A stretch of DNA of 64,000 bases from Periplaneta americana (GCF_040183065.1 NC_091119.1:63722392-63786391); one strand, 5' to 3'. Shown: positions 30,355-44,082, counted from the stretch's first letter. Numbers and translations are program-made. Notes: generated from the letters alone by a model not told the origin.

Positions 30355-33300
30355 TTGGAAGACAAGGTTGACGAAGACCACCGAAAAGATGGATACTGGC
30401 GTCTAGTTAGTCTATTTTTGGGGAAGAAGTCATTTCAGGAGTCCATACGCTATCCAGCCCGGCTACATTGTAACCCTTAACTTATTATATTCGCCCTCAT
30501 GTCTTTACTTTGCTTCTTGCTTTGTCCACAGAGGTCTCCGCGGTCTTGATCGAGATGTGTGCCTATAGCAAGAGAGCTGTATACAGGGACATCATTTTGT
30601 TTTTACTAATATTTCTAATATTAATCTGACTATACCTTTGGATTAACGGCTGAGAACCGGAAACACTTTATTACCCCTTCCATGACCGGAGGTTGATGAT
30701 ACTGGTGTAAAACACAAGCAAATCACTTCACTAGGTGTAGTAGGGAAGAACATTAGTGCATCCATTTACGTACCTAAACTTCGAAATATTACGTTTTTGA
30801 GTTTGATAATTTTCGTTAGGTTTTTATTTAATAAAAATACAATACGGTATTAACAATATTGTTTTTACTCACGAACTGACCTATCCATGCGGACGTATTC
30901 ATTATGCAGTGTATATTATACTGTCTTGTAGCACATAACAGGCATTATAGAGAGTGCATTAAAATTTAAAAATAATCAAAATCTGGATATTTAAACAAAT
31001 TATTGAAGATGGTGGCTGTTCATTTCGAGGCTTCAGTTCTTTTGTGCATATTATCCCACTATAGCCTATTGTAACTAATTCCAATTTCCGGTTTCTTCGT
31101 ACAAATAACCCATGTTGTAATAATTCTGTACGTACTCTATAACAGAGTCTCTTACGTACTGTAAATTCAGTCTTCACTTCTGCCCGATCCGCACAGATAA
31201 ATTTACTCAGGCATGCTATCTACTATCCGTCCAAGTGGTTATGTCGCAGGGTCGTAGAAAGGAGGAAATGACGTGACAGTGAATTACTTAACGAGGCCCT
31301 GTTATTTAAGTTATTTTAAACAGTTGTATAATATTAACTTACGTAGATGTCCAATTCCTAACAGAAAATATTTTCAAAACATGGCTAGGACAGTCCAGCA
31401 GAAGCGGGTGAGGGAAATCGGGATGTGACGTAACCAAAAGGACGCACAGTACCTGTACAAATATATGATTAAATAATGAATGCCCTTTTTTATTGAAAAA
31501 CGCGACACATTTCTTGAACGTATTATACTCACTCACTTAGTACAATTTACTGTGACCGTAAGACGACTTTGCATATGCGGCCTTGAGTCTGTGCGGAAGA
31601 TGGGTGGAAGTTCACTAGTAGTATGGGTGGGAGTGAAGTACTTAAAAACACTTAGGTACAATAAACATTGAAGTAAAAATAAAATTATGTCCCTGTATAA
31701 TTAATTATATAGCCCTCTTGACCTATAGTTACAGAAGTTTTCGAAACAGCTGTCCCATAACGTTGCGTTGATCCCTCTAATTCAGGTACTAAAGGTTTAT
31801 TTTGCGTGTCGAAAATCTATGAACGTTCGATTTTTCTTGTAAAATATATCGTGAGAACAATAAAAATAATTATCTCCCCTCAAAATTCGTCGCCCATATT
31901 CAGATTTAAATCCGCGAACTTTGTATGCAGTGAAAAGCATGACATTCACTAGATTACGTAGACTAGAAGAGCTGTGTTTGTATAGTCTTAGACAAAATGA
32001 TCGGCTGCCATACACTAAATCCAATTCAGAAGATTTCGCTTGATTCCATGAGAGCTTAGGTTTGCACGTGAAAAAATTTCTTATGCACGACTTCTCTCTG
32101 TTTTTCCTTTGTTTTATTTGTTTGTTGCTTTTTCTGTCTGTTTATAGATCAAATGTTATGAATAAGCTATAACTAAGATATATTCAAGGAGTAAATTAGA
32201 TGCAAAACAAACATTCTTTCCCAAGTCGTGTGAACCAGGCGCTGTCGAAGTGGAATTAGAAAACTCACACTATAGGAGAGCGGTCATTTTTTTTCTAAGG
32301 CTGTGCACAGTTCATCATATTTGACAAAAGCTCCTGATTCAATTAAGTAGTAGGCCTACATCCTTTTAATTTAGAAGCATCTTGATTTCCTTATGTAGAG
32401 ACATCCGCATCTAGCACACATGGCGGCTTGCCTAAGCTCCACGGGGCACGACAAAATAATTCGTCGCAAAAGAATCGATTATGAACTAAGATCATAAAAG
32501 GGAATTATGAAGCCGTCATAAGTGGAAACTCATATTTCTGTGAAGTTCAGCGAGATTAGCTAAGTCCGCGGTTGAAGCTTCGTTAAATGAGAATATTGAC
32601 GGCAGATCGTAAACGCTTTCCTAAAATGAATTATTGCATACAAAATTATCTATGGTCTTCGTCACAGTATTACCATAGTCCAGTATATACAGTCACGAAG
32701 GTCAATACTTAATAAATATGCATCCATAGATAATTGCTAACCACCAGGATCGCTACTATCGCCTCATCACAGACCCTTTCCCTAGCAGACGATAAAATGT
32801 ACTGTACTTTCGATATTTTGTTCTTTTGAAAAAATTAACACCTTCCTTCCACTATTGAAATATGAAATACATAATGTCTATATACCGGTATTATTTTCCT
32901 AAAGTATTTTGTAAACTCACTTTCCTGGATCTTTCGGAAGAAGGATATCTCTGACTTCTTTTTCTTACAATTTATAGTACTACAAACATCTCCTTGACCC
33001 ACATTATTATTCACATTATTGTATTTTAGCCATTTACAGTTATTACAACTGATAACGAACATTTCACAGTTTACACAACTTTTTCACAACAATGCGAAAT
33101 ACGGCACGGTCAATGCCTTTTCGAGCTAGACCAGGCCGTAATGTATGTTCGGGTTTTCTACTTCAGTGTATGGAGCTCGGTGAAATATTATAACTTAATC
33201 CGCATATTGGTAAGTTTTATTTAGTGTAATGTGTCCATAAGTTCCGTTTACTTTTTGTTGCATAATATGTTGCAGAAATAATTACAAAACTGTGTTATTT

Positions 33301-33975
33301 TAGTGTGAAGAGAATTTTACATGTTAGTCATCTGTTCGCATCAACATTTTAAGTTTAGAATGGAAGCCATTTTGAGGTTTAATAAAAAAGAATTTATATT
33401 GTGATTTTAATTTAGCACATCTACCTTCCTTGATTGTAGACAGAAAATGTACCATACCACTCCTATGAAATTGGTGTACGTACAATTGTGTTACTTCGTC
33501 TCTTAGGTACCGGTAGTAGATAAATACAGTAATTCAGTACTCAATTGTAGTATTAAAATACAGACGAATTGAATCTGCGGGGTATCATACATGCCATTAT
33601 GCTTAATTATAATGTATAATTGCGAATATAGGAATATAAGTTACATATATCTATAATTTCCATATGACATAACATACACATGTAATGGCAGGGCATTGGA
33701 GACCACTAAAATCAGACAGAAAGGGGCAACTGGTTCGGTAATTATAACCTATAATTTCAACATATCTAAATATCCGTGCGGTGCAACTGAAAATTATTGA
33801 ATCGTGCATAAATGTACAAGAATTTCGCAATATTTAATCGAAATAAAGGCAGGTATTACACATACGAACAACGTAATTTTTACACCAAAAATAATATTAC
33901 ACCTTAACTCGCAAGTGAATTGTTTGAAGTGTCTGATAATCATTGTTTTAAATTTTATTAATGCAATTACACTAC
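30355..33975. other. 3.6 kb with no recognisable gene
   Basis: AT-rich. The longest frames (30959-31177 minus, 31797-32024 minus, 32835-33062 minus) show no domain I recognise and no splice context. No TIR or TSD pair was found by eye. It is the longest element-free stretch in the window and may be unique intergenic or intronic DNA. Confidence 0.35.

Positions 33976-33977
<2 letters not shown>

Positions 33978-34029
<52 letters not shown>
33978..34029. repeat. (AT)n microsatellite
   Basis: About 25 dinucleotide units, uninterrupted. Confidence 0.97.
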
Positions 34030-34031
<2 letters not shown>

Positions 34032-34874
34032 ACTCTTTATGCATTCCAACTAATTTATATGGTTGAAACATCGTCCTTCGTGATCGGGTTAAGTGAGTCA
34101 CATGGTCTGTCTTACGACCTGTATTAAATCACGATGGCAGTGGCACAGTCTATTGTTCCTAGTACTCACAGCGCTCCAAGCGGCTAGCAACTATCGCGAG
34201 AAATGCAAAAAATCATCCCAAGTTTCGTGACTGCATATACTAGACTGTGGTATTACACTAAACTCTACACTAGTGTCGTGCAATGTTCGAACATGAGAGG
34301 GTATATCAAGATACTACAAACTTCGCCCTCCTCCATAGGCGTTCCAACAGTACGTGGAAGAGAAGCATGTAAACTAAAATCGAATTCATTGAAAACCGGT
34401 AAGAGTCCTTAAGTTCGGCTCAAGTTTGTCGAGTCTCTGTAGAATCGTTTATTCAATCTTTCTCTTTCCTTACATACGTTCGATTCCTTTCTCCTTAGTC
34501 CCTCCTCTCCCTGCGCCTTTATGCCTTACCTGCATAAAGATGTCAGGTACATATCTTGCGAAGTTACGCAAAGGAAAGGATTTTTCTTCATATTAATATG
34601 ACTAACATTCACAAAAATATAAACACGTATAAATAAATCAAACAAAATTTATTTAAAAAAAAATGCATATGTTCAAAGTACCGACTAATATTGTGCAATC
34701 TTAAAACATGAGATAGGAAACAAAGACATTACAAACTTCGTCTTATTCCATACGAAAAGCTAATCGTAAGATATGTGCTCAAATCTTTAAGTAGTGTAAA
34801 GTAGTGTCCCGCAATGTTCGAGCATGAGAGAGGCAACAAGTCATTACAAACTTCGTCTTATTTTATATGAAAAC

Positions 34875-36236
34875 TAGAGATGAACAACGATTGAGAAAGC
34901 AAACTAACAGCGCCCGCAAACCGAAAACCCGCACGACAGTGTTGTATACGTCGCGTCGTTGACATAAAGATTACTTATGAGTGTTTCGAGACGTCGAGAT
35001 TGATCACTCCCGAAGTCCCGAATGTCAAGCAGCCTTGAATCACCACAGTTGTTTATACTTGACTGAACCTTAATCTACTTTGGCAACTGTTATATATGTA
35101 TAAACAATCAAGTAGCCTATTTGAAACATCATCTTTACTTTTCAGTGTATAATAATCCGTTCCCCAGTCTTTATTTAATTACTAGGTCCTTATTAAAAGG
35201 CTAGGAATTTTCTTTTCTTATGTTTGAGATAAAGTGTGGAATCTCAAGTAAAAAAGATGTAACGTTATGTTTTATGTTTCTTAAAAATGCAAATTTATCT
35301 GAGAATTGTTGTTTATCTACAGTAGAATCCCGATTATCTATCACCCTATTATCCGATTGTCGGATTATCCGACTGTATTTTCTCTCGGTTTTTTTATTTT
35401 CCTACAGAAATGTATGAAGTTCTGTACATTATATTAGCACATTATTTTTTTCGAGAAAGGATTATTTCAAGACTCTGCCCTTACACAGTACGGTCACTGT
35501 TCAAGTTGTTGTATTTTATAACTTCTATGTAAAAATACGGGTTTCAAAAGAAATCGTGTTGTACTAAGTATCAAAAAGTGCAAATAGAGTGGTTTGGGGA
35601 ACGAGAAACTATGGACTTATCTCAGATTACGAGATTGGAATTATAACTATGCGATTTAATAAAAATCAAGGATAAAGTGTATAAAGTACGTAAATCTACA
35701 ACATGAGATGTCCACTCTTCATATCTTCCAACAGAACAGCCATTATAAGGAGTTTCTTTGCAACTTAACTCGTTGTTAGCAACCAGACTTAAATCAGTGA
35801 AGTTCTGATCCACTACCTGGCGTATTCAGTACAAGACCATAGAAGAGCTTACGAGAATGTAAGCATTATTCACTAAAATTACGAAAGTCTTTTATGGTAC
35901 GGATTATTCGATTTTTTCGATTAACCGTTCAGGCCACCCCCTTCATTACCACGGATAATAGAGGTTCTATGTTTATATAACCATAGGTAATATATAATAG
36001 AGCCAGAACATTTTGATAACTAAGATACTGTTCTGTTTTGTCTTTTTGTCTCATTTAAACATTTATAATATTATTTATTTCAAAGATGTATGTTATTCAA
36101 AGTTACGAAATCTTTCCACATCGACCAAATCGAGAATGATGAGCGATACTCGAAGAGCACGAGAATGACGATACGAGACTCGAAAGACAAATGCAACGAA
36201 CACAGCTAGCGAGAGCGGCAGTTGTGTTCGTCTCTA
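34875..36236. mobile_element. Nested hAT, 1362 bp, exact 8-bp TSD
   Basis: TIR TAGAGATGAACA (34875) and, inverted, TAGAGACGAACA (36236). The TSD atgaaaac is exact (34867-34874, 36237-36244). Removing it rejoins the outer element's sequence. No transposase frame. A pogo/Tigger-like element sits inside. Confidence 0.9.
35320..35971. mobile_element. Pogo/Tigger-like non-autonomous element
   Basis: The left end CAGTAGAATCCCGATTATC after TA (35318-35319) and the inverted right end CATAGAACCTCTATTATCCG near 35971 are the Tigger-type 'CAGTAGAACCTCGATTATCC' terminus. Further 'attatccg' motifs are internal. The right TA has decayed. No DDE frame recognised. Confidence 0.65.
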
Positions 36237-36879
36237 ATGAAAACCTAATTACAAGATCTAGGCCTATGCTAAAACATGAAGGAGTAGGAGTGGAGGACAG
36301 CGAATATTTTTATAACACGGTAGAACAAACACGACAGGCCTCCTCCTGCAGAGCGAACATCGACGAATGTCGAACTTCGTCATACTCGACTATCTTGAAT
36401 CGAACTTAGCGCCTGTAATGCACGTCTCTAATATTTCCATCATTCGTATAATCACACAAATATTGTTACCGAGCAACTGTGATTTATTTTAATATTATGT
36501 GAAGAATGTAACTATAGCTACTTTCTGTCGGAAATTGGTATAGTGAAAACTGTTATGTATTTTTAAAACAATATGTTGTACCTATATGTACGTGTATTTC
36601 TGTGGACGTTTAATAAAATTTTTGCAATAAAAATTACCTGTCTTTACATCTAAATACCTCACAAGATTTGTGCAAAAATCCTTCCTTACTCAGCCAAAAG
36701 CATGAAGGGATGGAAGAGGAGAGTAGGAGAAGGCAGCGAACTTCAAGGGCACAGACTAAATCCGAGCCAGCTGAGACAGATCCGCTTCTTCAAAGCAGAC
36801 TTCGGTTCTTGTCACGCTTGACAAACTTGAACCGAACATAGAGCATAAAATGCACGACACTACTTTACACCCTCCGTCT

Positions 36880-37764
36880 AGAAAGTGAAACTGGTAAGGG
36901 AGAACCGAAGATTCCTTTGTTGGGAATTACTGGACTTTTCCACCTCAACCATTTTGTTACACAAGATTAAGAAGATTCATAATAAAAGGAAGGAATTTGC
37001 TAAGAGTGTCGTCATTATAAACCTCTAGTATACTTCAACATTTAAATCAGTTTCTAACGCAGATATAAATTTGCATTAGGCAAAATTTTAATATAGGCTA
37101 CATATAGGTATTTTATGACTTCTACTTATATTGTACACTGTATAAATGAAATGTCTCACTTTTGATGTTATGAATTATGAATAATGATGTATGCAATCCA
37201 CGAACGGAAGTTGATCTTATTACGGTATATCACTTATATATGTCTGTGTCTTTTAATTGGCAATTGAGAAAAATAAACTGTAAATATCTAATCGTAACAT
37301 GAAAGTGTTACGAAAACTTATGAGAAAGTATGTGTCATTTTTGTCGTGTTATTTTTGGGGATTCCGAAAGACGTGTAACTTGAGATTTTGAGAGAGAAAT
37401 ATTGCCAAGTGCTGTTTTTTACGTGAATAGAAGTTTGAAGAACGAGGATTGTAAAAATAATGAAATTATATTGATGAACTTGTCGGAAAATAGCTACAAA
37501 TTAGAAAGAATTTTTTCGGTGTAGATAACCTAAAAGTGATTATTTAACACCTGAACTGAAGAGGTAGAACACTTCAAAATAAACGCGAAATGCACATTTC
37601 ACTTCACTAGCATATGCAAGACATACCAAAATCCGCAAGTATTTTGATGACACGTCCTTCACAATTGCGTCATTGTTTTGCTTTAATTGCATCTTGTTCT
37701 TAAATAATGTAAATATTTATATCGTTTTTGAATCCTATAGATTCAAAATCCCTATAGACCTATC
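36880..37764. other. No recognisable gene
   Basis: AT-rich, without TIRs or coding frames that I can support. Confidence 0.3.
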
Positions 37765-40700
37765 TTACTTACTTACTGGCTTTTAAGGAACCCGGAGGTT
37801 CATTGCCGCCCTCACATAAGCTCTCCATTGGTCCCTATCCTGAGCAAGATTAATCCAGTCTCTACCATCATATCCCACCTCCCTCAAATCCATTTTAATA
37901 TTATCTTCCCATCTACGTCTCGGCCTCCCCAAAAGTCTTTTTCCCTCCAGCCTCCCAACTAACACACTATATGCATTTCTGGATTCGCCCATACCTGCTA
38001 CATGCCCTGCCCACCTCAAACGTCTGGATTTAATGTTCCTAATTATGTCAGGTGAAGAATACAATGCGTGCAGTTCTGCGTTATGTAACTTTCTCCATTC
38101 TCCTGTAATCTCATCTCTCTTAGCCCCAAATATTTTCCTAAGAACCTTGTTCTCAAACACCCTTAATCTCTGTTCCTCTCTCAAATTGAGAGTCCAAGTT
38201 TCACAGCCATACAGAACAAGCGGTAATATAACTGTTTTATAAATTCTATCTTTCAGATTTTTTGACAGCAGACTAGATGACAACAGAATAACAACAGGCA
38301 TTTCCCATATTTATTCTGCGTTTGATTTCCTCCCGAGTGTCGTTTATATTTGTTACTGTTGCTCCAAGATATTTGAATTTTTCCACCTCTTCGAAGGATG
38401 AATCTCCAATTTTTATAGTTCCATTTCGTACAATATTCTGGTCACGAGACATAATCATATACTTAGTCTTTTCGGGATTTACTTCCAACCCTATCGCTTT
38501 ACTTACTTCAAGTAGAATTTCCGCGTTTTCCCTAATCGTTTGTCGATTTTCTCCTAACATATTCACGTCATCCGCATAGACAAGAAGCAAATGTAACCCG
38601 TTCAATTCCAAACCCTGTCTGTTATCCTGAACTTTCCTAATGGCATATTCTAGAGCGAAGTTAAAAAGTAAAGGTGATAGTGCATCTCCCTGCTTTAGCC
38701 CGTAGTGAATTGGAAAATCATCAGATAGAAACTGGCCTATGCGGATTCTGCTGTAAGTTTCACTAAGACACATTTTAATTAATCGAACTAGTTTCTTCGG
38801 AATACCAAATTCAATAAGAATATTATATAAAACTTCTCTCTTAATCAAGTCATACGCCTTTTTGAAATCTATGAATAACTGATGTACTGTCCCCTTATAC
38901 GCCCATTTTTTCTCCAATATCTGTCGAATACAAAAAATCTGATCAATAGTCGATCTATTACGCCTAAAACCACACTGATCATCCCCAATAATTTCATCTA
39001 CATATGAAGTTAATCTTATCAAAAGGATATTCGACAGAATTTGGTACGACGTTAACAAAAGTGATATTCCTCGAAAGTTACTACAGTTATAGTCTTGTCC
39101 CCCTTCTTAAAAATAGGTACGATTATGGACTCCTTCCATTGTTCTGGTACAATTTCCTTTTCCCAAATTGCAAGTATAAGTTTATAAATTTCGCTAGATA
39201 ATGCCATTCCACCCTCTTGTATTAATTCTGCTGGAATTTGATCAATACTTGGAGACTAGTACTTTTTCAAATTTTCTATCGCAATTTCGACTTCAGAAAG
39301 TGTGGTATAAATGGCTCAGCAGTTTGTATTTGAATTTCATCCCGATCATTTCTATTTGGCCTATGTATATTTAGTAGTTGTCCAAAATAGTTTTTCCATC
39401 TGTTCAGGATTGAATGAGAGTCTGCAAGCAAGTCATTATTCTCATCCTTGATCACGTTTACTCTTGCCTGATATCCGTTTTTAAATTCCTTTATACCCTT
39501 ATATAATTCTCGAATGTTTTTATTCTTACTATTTGTTTCTATCTCATTCAGTTTTTTCTTCAAGTAATCTCTCTTTTTATTCCTAAGTGTATGACTTGCT
39601 TCTCGTCTTTCATTGAAATAAATATCTTTATTCTACTCAATTGAATCCTGTAAGAATTTCAATTTTGCCTGTTTCCTTCTATCTACGAGTACTACAGTGG
39701 GATAATCTTCATCAAACCGTGGTTTCTTTTTCTTAGTTTCATGATAACCTATGCTCTGCTAAGCTGCAATTTGATATTATCTCGGATATTGTCCCACACG
39801 CTATTAACATCTAAGTCTTCCTCAACTTCGTCGGAAGTTGCTAAAGCAGTAAACCTATTTGAAATTTCAATCAGATAACGTTGCTTAGTTTCCTCGTCCT
39901 TTAATTTCAGAATATTGAATCTACTAATATTAGCTTGTTGCTCTGCTCGCTTGGCTACTGATAGTCTTTCTCTTAATTCTCCAATTACCAAATAATGGTC
40001 AGAATTACAGTCTGCCCCTCTGAAAGTTCGAATGTCTACTATACTAGTATGTCTTCGTTTATCTATCAAGATGTGATCTATTAGGTTGTGTGTCATTCTG
40101 TCAGGAGACGTCCAAGTATATTTATGTACCTATATCCTTATGGGGGAATGTTGTACTCTTCACAATTAAATTTTTTGATGTGGCAAAGTTGACTAACCTA
40201 ACTCCATTGTCATTACTACTTACGTGTAGGCTCTCTTTTCCAATTGTTGGTTTAAAAATATCCTCCCGTCCTACTTTAGCGTTGAAATCCCCTAATAAAA
40301 CTTTCATGTGATATCTAGGTAACTGATCAAAAGTGCGTTCCAATTCCTCATAGAAGCTATCCTTTATATGGTCGTCTTTCTCTTCTGTAGGGGCGTGAGC
40401 ATTTATAATTACGATATCGCACCATCTACCATTAAGTACTAAATACGATAACCTGTCACTGATAAATTCGACCTTTTTACTGCTGATTTTATTCTTTTAT
40501 GAACAAAGAATCCTGTTCCTAATTGGTGATTAATGTTTCCTTCCCCATAATACAACAAGTATACCGGGGACAGAGTAACTAGAGGCTTCAGTGACGTCAC
40601 TACAGAAGAACCCACACACAGCAGAATTGTTCATTGCACTACAAACTGAAAACGTTGAACATCTACTTTCACTGATCCAGCTGCGCTCTCACAATACAAT

Positions 40701-41210
40701 AACGTCTGTTCAGAAAATGTTTTGCAGCTGAATGGTACCGTATACCTGCTAGTGCGGGTGGAGGGGGTGGTCGGACAGTAAAAGTAACCGTCTCCAAGCT
40801 TCTAGATGTTCTGTCCCCAGTATAATCGCCTATTTGAGATATGTCATTGCCATCTAATCTAACCTCTTATACTCCCACGAAGTCTATTCTATATCTAGCT
40901 AGTTCTTTTGCTACTAATGTTACCCCTCCTGTTCTATAAAGACTAGTTACGTTCCAAGTGCCAAATCTCAAATCCTTATTCCTTTGCTGTGGTCGTGCCA
41001 GAGAATCAGTCCTATTCCGAGGCTTATTATAGGGATACGTAACAAGCTGTTTTTTACGGTGATGGGTTGTTAGCCCTTCGCCCAACCCCCAAGCTGGAGG
41101 ACCACCCCTTATCTGCCGTCCACGAGTGCTTATTCAATATATTCGCAGCTACCCTCCATATCTGGAGGCCGCTCCTCTATCCGCAACCTGAGGACACGCC
41201 ATGCCGAAAT
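37765..41210 (-). mobile_element. LINE family A, longest copy: endonuclease plus reverse transcriptase
   Basis: Minus strand, 5' to 3'. 41205-41090: 5' leader. 41085-40870: start of an AP-endonuclease domain (LRFGTWNVTSLYRTGGVTLV ... RIDFVGV, then TAA where the family has Gln). 40860-39750: rest of the endonuclease in broken frames (NHQLGTGFFVHK, HMKVLLGDFNAKVGREDIFK, HNLIDHILIDKRRHTSIVDI). 39563-39276: linker. 39058-38273: RT with [44 protein letters not shown] and catalytic YADDVNMLG. 38301-37783: C-terminal segment with LYGCETWTLNLREEQRL and RLRWAGHVAGMGES. The (TTAC)n tail is at 37765. The domain order matches RTE/Jockey-type LINEs, and I do not fix the clade. Stops and frameshifts plus an inserted MITE make it inactive. 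Confidence 0.9.
40562..40822. mobile_element. Tc1/mariner-type MITE, 261 bp, in the LINE endonuclease
   Basis: TIRs TACCGGGGACAGAGTAACTA and, inverted, TACTGGGGACAGAACATCTA, both followed by gargctt. Flanking TA at 40560-40561 and 40823-40824. Removing the MITE and one TA gives an uninterrupted LINE reading (SQIGDYLLYYGEGNINHQLG), which fixes the insertion boundaries. Confidence 0.95.
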
Positions 41211-41346
41211 CTCCTATATCTACTTTCACAATTTGTTGAGGAAATGACTTCTTGTTCCACATTGCATTATTTAAATGTTATTGTACATTTTTCAATATCA
41301 GGACATAGTTGAGGATCTGTAAGCACCAGCAAGTAACATATTATTA

Positions 41347-41578
41347 AATCTGATTCACAATAAACCGGGAACGGAAACAACGAGAACGAGAACGGAAATA
41401 TTGCTAAAATTAATGTATTTAAATGTGAGCATTCACAATATTAAATTTTACATTCCCGTTCCCGGAGCCTGGCAAGCTTCTCGTTAATTGTAAATGCTCA
41501 CATTTAAATACATTATTTTAACAATATTTCCGTTATTGTTCTCGTCGTTTCCGTTACCGGTTTATTGTGAACCAGCTT
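41347..41578. mobile_element. Palindromic PIF/Harbinger-type MITE, 232 bp
   Basis: Almost the whole element is one hairpin. Both arms read ttcacaataaaccgg, cggaaatattg and aatgtatttaaatgtgagca. A 3-bp TSD TTA flanks it (41344-41346, 41579-41581), the target expected for PIF/Harbinger. No frame. Confidence 0.9.
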
Positions 41579-41589
41579 TTATTCGTCAC

Positions 41590-42715
41590 GGTGTATTAAT
41601 ATATCATAAATCAGAGTTAAATATGCACATAGAGAGTTTCGAACCTAAAATGCTGATATAAGGGATTTTGAAACTCATAATGATGAATGCTGTTGGATAT
41701 GGAGCATTTTGAAACTTATACACTGAACTTTTAAAATAATTTATAAGAAAAACTGTTTTGCACTCATGGCTTAGTCATTATTGATACAAACGTGGAAAGT
41801 AAGTTAAACAGTATAATTCTAATTAATAAATAATCTCTTTTGCACCCTTACATATTACTGTAATACAAGTGGTTAGAACTACATTACACAATATTATTAT
41901 TGCAACACTATCTTCCTTAGCAATCCGGTCTATTTTACTGTAAAATGTGAGGCCGACATCTCTTCAATTTTGTCTTTAACCTTTTTCCTTAAGTAGCTTG
42001 CCCACACCTTTTACGTTGTTTGGGTTCAGTTAGATGCCTTGTAATAATTGTGTTTGCTTTTGGGTTATTGGCGAGGAAAACTAGCCGAATATCTGACATA
42101 AATAAGCCGGATTGTGAATAAGTCTGTATTTTATGGTAGTAATTTAGAACAAAATTATAGTTATAGGAACAATGACAAAAATTGCGATTTAACATACAAA
42201 ATCACCAAAAATAACTTCACTTTGTCGCTTTTCCTGACATATTTTCCAAGTTTCCCATGTCGCATTTTTCCTGTCCTCTTCCTGGAGTTGCTTTAGCAAC
42301 AAGAGAAGTTTCGTCACTCGTTTTTAGATTAATGTTGCCAAATAAAAACACGCTGAACAAACTGCTTCTGCTTACTCTATAAAAAAAAAAGCACATAACA
42401 TTTGTTTTTTATCCCGTGAGTAACCCTCAGAGTAAGCAAAACCTTCAGAAAAATGTTCAAATTACGCTTCTTATATATTATTTTTTTCCTCTTGATGCAC
42501 GATCATGAAAGCGGGGGATTAAGAGAAGACAGTTTGAGTTGGTGACACTGTTCACCATACGTCGGCATTTTGTGACTCGCGAGCCAATCCCTGGAAAACG
42601 AAGCAAGAGAAGCAGAGTAGTAGAGGCTGTACCCCCACCACAACGGACTTGCAGTATATTGTACACAACATAACATCCACGGAGACGTAAATTTCGCCCA
42701 AAATACCTTGTAAAA
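41590..42715. other. No recognisable gene
   Basis: AT-rich DNA flanking the mariner element. Overlapping minus-strand frames at 42478-42809 have no recognisable domain. Confidence 0.3.
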
Positions 42716-43500
42716 TATACAGGGTGTATCTATATATGGTCCGTAAATGTGGGGGCGTATTCCCGACACCAAAACATAACAAAACGTTCATATGAACATG
42801 GGTCCGCAAACCCTTCGTTAGGGAGTTATGAAATAAATTTCCTGTAGTGACCCCTGAGTGTGTAATTCACCTCAAACTTGCATTTTTCCCCACTTCATTA
42901 CAGTTGCTCATGACATTTGTTTTGTTTTGTCTGCTTGCTTTTTGTTCTGTTTTGTGTTATTCACAGTAACATTCATCATATCACAGTGTCATCCAAAGAA
43001 TGTGATTTGTGCACGATGGTGTTCCACCTCACTTTACTGTGATAGTTCGCCAGTATCTTGATAACAGTTTCCGAACAGATGGATTGGTCTAAAGGGATCC
43101 ATTGCGTGGCCTGTCCGATCGCCAGATTTAAATCCAATGGATTTTTACCTCTGGGGACATATAGAATCCTTGGTGTATTCAACTCTGTATCTAATATCGA
43201 TGTTCTGAGGGAACGTATCCAAAATGGATTTGATCAAATCCGTAACACCTCAGGACATTTGCACAGAGTACGGCAAAGCATGGAACGCAGGCTCAGGGCA
43301 TGCATCGAAGCAGTAGGAGGTCACTTTGAGCAATTTTTGTAAATGTGTGTTGTTAAATGTATCACATGTACCATCTATACTAATAATAAATCTGTAAGCG
43401 AAATTTTTCTGGTAATTTTTGTTTTTCCAAAAATAATTGGTGTTAACATATATAATTAATCATCCTGAAACGGAAAATCGCTTTTTTGAAATTTTTGTTT

Positions 43501-44082
43501 GTATGTCTGTCTGTCTGTCTGTCTGTTTGTTTGTTACCTTTTCACGCGATAATGGCTGAATGGATTTCGACGAAATTTGGAACATAAGTTAAGTTCGTTG
43601 TAACTTAGATTTTAGGCTATATGCATTTAAAATATTGTATTTAAAAGGGGGGTTATAAGGGGGCCTGAATTAAATAAACCGAAATATCTCGCTTATTATT
43701 GATTTTTGTGAAAAATGTTACATAACAAAAGTTTCTTTAAAAATGATTTCCGATAAGTTTTATCCCAGGCAAAATTTTGATAGGACTGATATTTAAGTCT
43801 GTCTGTCTGGATGTGTTACCTTTTCACGCGATAATGGCTGAACGGATTTCGATGAAAATGGAATATAAATTAAGTTCGTTGTAACTTAGATTTTAGGCTA
43901 TACAGCACTCAAAATACTTTATTTAAAAGGGGGGTTATAAAGGGGCCTGAATTAAATAAACTGAAATATCTCGCTTATTATTGATTTTTGTGAAAAATGT
44001 TACATAACAAAAGTTTCTTTAAAAATGATTTCCGATAAGTTTTATCCCAGGCAAAATTTTGATAGGACTGATATTTAAGGAT
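43501..44082. repeat. 282-bp tandem duplication inside the Helitron
   Basis: The segment containing gttaccttttcacgcgataa starts at 43533 and again at 43815 (282-bp shift). The similarity runs through aaaatgatttccgataagtt to tttgataggactgatattta. Copies differ by scattered substitutions and a short deletion. Confidence 0.93.

Larger units (their letters stand above)
34271..36862. mobile_element. hAT element, 2592 bp, with internal repeated left ends and a nested hAT
   Basis: The left end TAGTGTCGTGCAATGTTCGA (34271) pairs with the inverted right end TAGTGTCGTGCATTTTATGC (36862). Flanks ctctacac (34263-34270) and ctttacac (36863-36870) match 7/8. Additional diverged copies of the left-end module lie at about 34686 and 34802 (tagtgtcccgcaatgttcga, catgagagaggcaac, acaaacttcgtcttatt). 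A diverged right end, TAGAGACGTGCATTACAGGC inverted, lies at 36430. No transposase was recognised. Confidence 0.75.

Noticed and set aside
33804-34127. 107-codon frame
   Set aside because: A large part is the translated (AT)n microsatellite, with no conserved segments on either side.
38033-38579. Plus-strand frames opposite LINE-A (also 15583, 29064 minus, 56730, 57045)
   Set aside because: Antisense shadows of the LINE coding strand, which recur at the same place in every copy.
43058-43342. Separate host gene of 94 aa
   Set aside because: It is the frameshifted C-terminus of the mariner transposase. The adjacent frame supplies the HDGVPPHFT and RSPDLNP motifs.
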